Assembly: GCA_028023455.1 (NCBI GenBank)
Contig: JAQFVV010000056.1
Location: forward strand, 2,730,001-2,794,000
Source: Epiperipatus broadwayi
Taxonomy: Eukaryota; Onychophora; Udeonychophora; Euonychophora; Peripatidae
Reading direction: 5' to 3'
DNA length: 64,000 nucleotides
Shown here: in pieces, positions 59,396 to 64,000 of the stretch
Numbering within the stretch: the first letter of the stretch is position 1
How the letters are laid out: every line of letters begins with the position of its first letter
Notes under the pieces: generated by a model
The model's database searches: none
Seen by the model: only the letters and a program-made list of their open reading frames with translations
Told to the model about the DNA's origin: nothing
Position numbers and translations under genes: made by a program

Positions 59396-62280
59396 AATAA
59401 AATGGAAGATTTTGCTTTTTGAGCCATATCACTATAAGCACTAATATTTAGGTAAAAGTAAAACATCTTTAAACCAAAGTGGAGTATATTAGACATAAAT
59501 CATTTCTCAGATCTTAACATAACAAATGTGTTTCAATATTTTATAAGTTCACTAGCTCAGATTATATATAACTAATTTAGGATGGCAATTCACTCATCCT
59601 TGCATGAAATAGATGATGGGATGTGGTTATAATAATACTAAGAAATCACTAAATATTATAAAATCAATATTTATTTATGGCCTTTAAACAGTTAAACAGC
59701 TCATTAATTAAAACGTTGATGACGATGATGATGATGATAATAATAACGATAATGACAAGGGTTTCAACTACAGCTCTAGGACTAAGCCTAAACATAAAAC
59801 TAAATTTTATAAAGAAATTCATAATTATTGCTTAATTTTAGCATATTTACTTATATCTTAAATAACTAATATTCAACCATTGATGATGATGAATAATCAC
59901 ACTTAACAAAGACTACACTTAATGAAATATATACGCCTCGTTTAATAAAACAAACTAATATTTATTACTACATTTCTAACATATACATAAAAATTTCTAG
60001 ATAAATATGAAAATTGACATGAATAATAATAATAATAATTGATTATATAACAATCCTCAGATTAATTTTAAGTTCTTCCCCCTTTCCCTTCAAATGTATT
60101 TTGTATTAAGTTGGACGTCACATTGACCATGATTTTCACTCCATGAGAAAAGTATTTCAAGAAAAAAAAAAATATTATCTGCTCATTAGCACACATACTT
60201 TAAAAATCCAACATGTAAATAGAATGTAAAAAAAAATGTTAGTAAAATTGAAAGAGCAAGTTTTAGAAAAAAGTTTTAAATTATTTTCTCCCCCTCCCTT
60301 CCAAGCGCTGAAATCTATACTGAACTTGAAACAAAATAATCTAATATTCTAATACTACTCATTATTCCACATTCACTTCCAATTATACACATATAAAAAT
60401 ATTATTATGTATGTGCGTGTTTTATCCCATAATAACAAAATATTATTTAAAACCAAATAATAATAATATATTAGTTAAAACTAAAATCATAATACCATAA
60501 AAAAAAATTGTTTTACACATTAATATTGTAAAATTAATAAACAAATCATTTTCATACATTCAAGATCATTTATGAAGCTCAAAGTTATTATTAGTAAGAC
60601 ATTCTTGTTTTAATCGATCTGAATAGTCTTTAAAAGTTCTTTAAATAAAAATATACCACTTTATTGCTAAAATGTTTATTAAGACTGATATCATAAAGAA
60701 AATAGATATAAAAAGTCATATTACCGATCTTTTGTTTGTGGCGAATTTCCAAGGGTTCAAACTTGTCTTGTATAATGTTTATATTTCTGCAGCTACCATT
60801 TCCGTTTTACTGGGAACAATCTCTTTCTTGAGGTGTATAACTATTTGATGATGATGACTCTATTGAGGTTATTTGCTTTAGTGGACAATTTGGAAATCAT
60901 TATAGTAAATTTTCTTCTCTTCTTGTCAAGCATGTGGATGAAATACAGCAGTTGTTTTCCCATTTGTAAATTTTCTTGAGTTTAAAATCAGTTGTTGGAA
61001 CAATTAATTGGACTTGATGATTAATATTTATCAGTAGATTAATTCATCTTCTTTGAATGCAGGTGAATGCTTTCTTCCTTCTATTAAAAACATCTTATTT
61101 ATCTGGTCAGTTGAAAGGTGTAGAATATTATTTTAGACACATCTTTTCTTTCCTATGTGATGTGCAGCTTCCTCCAGATGGTCCGGCAAATGGAATATAC
61201 ATATAATTTTTCTAGCCCGCCATCTCTTATATTTTCAACGTTCAATATTATAGTTTAATAATCTGAATCAATCACAATAATAATCTTAATAATAATTCAA
61301 AACAGCTTTTTATATCCAATTTTTAGCTAACTTAACCAATCAGAGATAGCATCACTTGCTATTTTTGGACAAATTTGTTTTAATTAGATCTCTAATTTAT
61401 TTTCAACCAAAGTATTTTTCAACTGAAAAGTTTAATCCTTTTTCCAGACACTTTTGTTTTAAAAAAAAAATAGACTCAATTCTTATTTCCTTTCTTTTGT
61501 TTTTTTTTTTCTTTTTAACATCCAGGTAACACTTCAAATCTTTGAGCTTCCTTCTTTAGATCTTGATAAGACAATTTCAAAAATTATAGCTCCAAAGTGA
61601 CAATCATTTACAAAAAATTTACTACAAAGATCGATATCTGATTAAACAGATTTCCTGTTTTAACAAAAAAAAATTGTACAAAAAAAAATAATTTAACAGA
61701 TTTAATACTTCCTTTTCTTTCAATATTTAGGAAATGTAAAATTTTGTATGTAATGTACACACATCCTTCATTCTTTCAAATCATTCATAAACTAACCTTA
61801 AATACTATAATTGCTAGCTTAGTAATTATAACCCAATTATTTAATTAAATCTGTAACTTTTAAATCCCACTTATAATTAAAGAAAAGCAAAATAAAAGTA
61901 TAGAATAAAATATTAGAATTGATCAAGCATAGGTTAGTTTTAAAGAAAGTTAAAATGTTTAATATTTGAAATATAAAACAAATAAATAATTTACACATAC
62001 ATTGCCTATATGTATGCATTATAACTTTGCTTTTTAAAGAAAAATTAAATATTAAATAGTTTAAATGTGTGTATTACCTTTCTATCAACACACACACAAA
62101 TAAAGCATATAATTGTTGTCCCATTCTTTCTGTTTAAAGCTTTTGAAATTGGACCTTGTAGGGTTTAAACTTGGATGCCCTACAGCTTCCTTTATGGTTA
62201 TATAAAATTGTGATGATGATTTTGTTTGACCTTTTCTACATGCACATTACTATAAATTTGGCTAGTGACCAAATTGTAAT
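59396..62280. other. AT-rich DNA; left part may be LTR of the element at 62-64 kb
   Basis: A (GATGAT)n/(AATAAT)n patch is at 59714-59752. The part from about 60720 to 62280 is somewhat more complex (for example CCAGATGGTCCGGC near 61175) and, in the minus direction, follows the candidate polypurine tract at 62288, so it may include a long LTR. Its far boundary cannot be seen. No gene-like frame. Confidence 0.4.
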
Positions 62281-62287
62281 GGCACAA

Positions 62288-62302
62288 CTTTCTCCCCCTT
62301 CG
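62288..62302 (-). other. Candidate polypurine tract and 3' LTR start
   Basis: On the minus strand CGAAGGGGGAGAAAG is followed by TTGTGCC, so a 3' LTR beginning TGTGCC would start at 62286 and extend leftwards. The tract lies about 180 bp beyond the end of the gag/integrase-like frames, the expected position. The 5' LTR would lie outside the window. Confidence 0.45.
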
Positions 62303-62484
62303 GATAAAATCATCAGCACTTTTGTTTTAACTATATTTTTAAAAAAAAAAAATCCTAACTAATAAATACACTAATAATAATAAACACTTATAATATATAT
62401 AAAAAAAAAATTAACTACTGGTAAATATATTTTTCATTAAAAAAAAAAAACCTAAAAATAATTTATTTGGAGATCTTTGCCAGG

Positions 62485-62673
62485 CTATTCTGCTGAAGTA
62501 TAAGGGATCAAACTCCTAGCATTATAGGTCCCCTTATTCCCATCAAGAGCAGCAAGCATAAAGGCATTTTCTCCTATTTTCTTGGTAATTTGGAATGGCT
62601 TTTTCTTTTCAAATCCTATTGCGGTCTGCATAAAATTGCACATGTACATCCAGTCCATTTTTAATATTTCCAT
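62485..62673 (-). pseudogene. Integrase-like C-terminal (GPY/F-like) fragment
   Basis: In the frame adjacent to the end of the long gag-like frame, the peptide EKKKPFQITKKIGENAFMLA then GTYNARSLIPY resembles the GPF-x-I-x-KIG-x-NA-x-L ... N-x-x-x-L-x-PY pattern at the C-terminus of Ty3-type integrases, a module involved in target choice. The long frame ends inside it through a single frame change near 62610-62640. Without the upstream zinc-finger and catalytic parts the assignment is tentative. Confidence 0.4.
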
Positions 62674-64000
62674 TTTTCATCTTGACTGGATATTTATAAA
62701 ACATCTCTGGAGGAATTATTTTATATAACCTCCTATTACAAACTCCATTTAGAAATATGGACTCTTGGTACCATACGTAATATGCCTTGAAGTTTTTCGG
62801 AGAGATTGACTCTCTATACCATACATACTTTATTTTTAAATTTTCCAGAAAGATTGACTCTCTGTACCATATATAATTCATTCTTAAATCTTCCAGAGAG
62901 ATTGATTCTCTGGGCCATGTATAATTTATTTTTAAATTTTTTAAAAAGGTTGACTCTTTGTACCATATATAAGACACATTTAAATTTTCCAGAGCATTTA
63001 CATTTTTCAGAGAGATAGATTCTCTGTCCCATATATAATGGACATTTAAACTCTTCAGAGAGATTGACTCTCTGTACCAGATATAACTTATTTTTGACTT
63101 TTCCAGAGCAGTTGAATTTTTCAGAGAGATTTGGACATTTACATTTTTCAGAGAGATTGCCTCTCTATACCATATATAAGGTATCTCCAATCTATTTAAG
63201 AAGACAGATTTTTGAAACCACACATGCTGGTTAGTTACTAGATTGAGAACTACAGACTGTTGAAACTTTTGCTCTCTTTCTAAAATAACTGGTTTCATCT
63301 CCCTTATTGCCTCTCTTAAATCAATAATCTTATCGGATGCATGAAGTTTTTCCTCCAACTCTCTTTTCCTTCTTTTCACTTCATGATCTATCCCAATCTG
63401 CTCTCTGTCCATCACCTCATGTATTCTTTTTACTGAGATATTAGATTTTATGGCTACTATTGGCCTTTCCACTTCTTGTGATCTACTCTCCTCTATCAGT
63501 ATATTAGCTGATTTACCTATTTCTTCCTCTAATCTCTCGCTCCTTTCTCTATTATCAGTAGTCTGACAATCTAGCTTATCTTTTAACACTAGTGATCTTT
63601 GACTACCTTCTATTATGCTCTCTATGGATTGACATATCCTTTGTCCTAGACTTTCCATCCTTTGCTTACTATCTTCTCTTAGACTTTCTATATTTTGCTT
63701 ACTATCTTTTCTTAGACTTTCTATATTTTTCTCTATCTTTTGTTCTAGATTTATCATATTTTGCTTACTATCCTCTCTTAGACTTTCTATATTTATTATA
63801 CTGTGCTTACTATCTTCTCTTAGACTCTCTATGCTTATTATACTGTGCTTACTATCTTCTCTTAGACTTTTGAACATCTGCATTATCATGTCCATGTCTG
63901 ATGGTGCCATCTTTGTTATCTGAGCCTGGCCCACTTCTGACTCCTCATCTACTTCCACACTTGAGGCCGTATTATTGCTACTAACATTACAGGCATCTTC
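62609..64000 (-). CDS. Gag-like retroelement protein built of short repeats, 5' truncated by window edge
   Basis: The frame is open from the right edge of the window to a stop at 62609 (at least 463 codons); the codon at 63958 is GTG, so the true start lies outside. Residue numbers below count from 63958. Residues 28-115 form a coiled coil of SLREDSKHSI-type units spaced by 14, 14, 22, 11 and 11 residues. Residues 170-235 are charged (VKRRKRELEEK, a possible nuclear localisation signal). Residues 245-408 are about nine units of a 16-residue repeat with consensus YIWYRESISLKNLKIN. The C-terminus runs into an integrase-like fragment in the next frame. A coiled-coil N-terminus is common in Ty3-type gag proteins, which assemble the particle; the WYRES repeats are not something I recognise. 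No zinc knuckle is seen. The absence of stops over about 1.4 kb in such AT-rich DNA suggests recent activity or retained function. Confidence 0.6.
   Translation of the reverse strand, partial: EDACNVSSNNTASSVEVDEESEVGQAQITKMAPSDMDMIMQMFKSLREDSKHSIISIESLREDSKHSIINIESLREDSKQNMINLEQKIEKNIESLRKDSKQNIESLREDSKQRMESLGQRICQSIESIIEGSQRSLVLKDKLDCQTTDNRERSERLEEEIGKSANILIEESRSQEVERPIVAIKSNISVKRIHEVMDREQIGIDHEVKRRKRELEEKLHASDKIIDLREAIREMKPVILEREQKFQQSVVLNLVTNQHVWFQKSVFLNRLEIPYIWYREAISLKNVNVQISLKNSTALEKSKISYIWYRESISLKSLNVHYIWDRESISLKNVNALENLNVSYIWYKESTFLKNLKINYTWPRESISLEDLRMNYIWYRESIFLENLKIKYVWYRESISPKNFKAYYVWYQESIFLNGVCNRRLYKIIPPEMFYKYPVKMKNGNIKNGLDVHVQFYADRNRI
62735..63226 (-). repeat. 48-bp tandem repeat encoding the YIWYRES units
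   Basis: Nine units of about 48 bp, each encoding about 16 residues; two units carry in-frame extensions of 6 and 15 residues that look like partial unit duplications (NVNALENL, VQISLKNSTALEK). All length changes are multiples of three, so the frame is kept. Confidence 0.75.

Noticed and set aside
62806-63873. Plus-strand frames of 70 and 93 codons and a second minus-strand frame of 72 codons
   Set aside because: They are shadows of the repeat-rich minus-strand frame in other reading frames.

Overview
This is a very AT-rich stretch of an animal genome in which I can support no complete host gene. No open frame has the codon texture of a bacterial gene, and I see no rRNA, intact tRNA or CRISPR array. 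Nearly everything recognisable is transposon-derived: Ty3-type and unclassified LTR retrotransposons, APE-type LINEs, a Penelope-like (GIY-YIG) element, a GTF2IRD2-type hAT DNA transposon, tRNA-derived SINEs, hairpin elements and long (AT)n tracts. That mix, together with the base composition, suggests an invertebrate metazoan. A mollusc or similar lophotrochozoan is my guess, but it is not demonstrated. Layout: 0-8 kb holds a tRNA-SINE with a 12-bp target duplication (445-550), an unclassified ~1 kb repeat (1495-2480), a full-length palindromic retroposon (5417-6074) and a SINE cluster (7805-8190). 8.4-16 kb is mostly decayed DNA with a purine-rich coding relic, a LINE 3' end and a SINE-like copy. 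16156-17776 is a complete miniature LTR retrotransposon (TRIM) with target duplication, candidate primer site and polypurine tract. 20433-25271 is a young non-autonomous LTR element with ~2.06-kb LTRs and only 711 bp between them; a much older solo LTR of the same family lies at 31844-34484, with another repeat nested in it. 26246-26379 (minus) is the only candidate host exon. 30.5-31.5 kb holds a tRNA-derived SINE with a tail shared with the adjacent Penelope-like relic. 34573-36060 holds two hAT relics. 44440-47110 is a dead Ty3 gag-pol interrupted by a copy of the palindromic retroposon. 47.3-47.8 kb has two long hairpins. 51690-54260 is a dead LINE with endonuclease and reverse transcriptase. 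54.8-56.3 kb has two more palindromic retroposons. 62281-64000 is the end of another retroelement with a long, largely open gag-like frame made of short peptide repeats. The elements do not form a cellular pathway. The window reads as intergenic or intronic DNA shaped by repeated insertion, nesting, CpG decay and microsatellite growth. The most unusual items are the palindromic retroposon family, whose copies carry 10-19 bp target duplications; the tRNA-SINE with a Penelope-type tail; the TRIM whose two LTRs differ in length by exactly three minisatellite units; and the repeat-built gag-like protein. All assignments come from reading the sequence by eye, without database searches.
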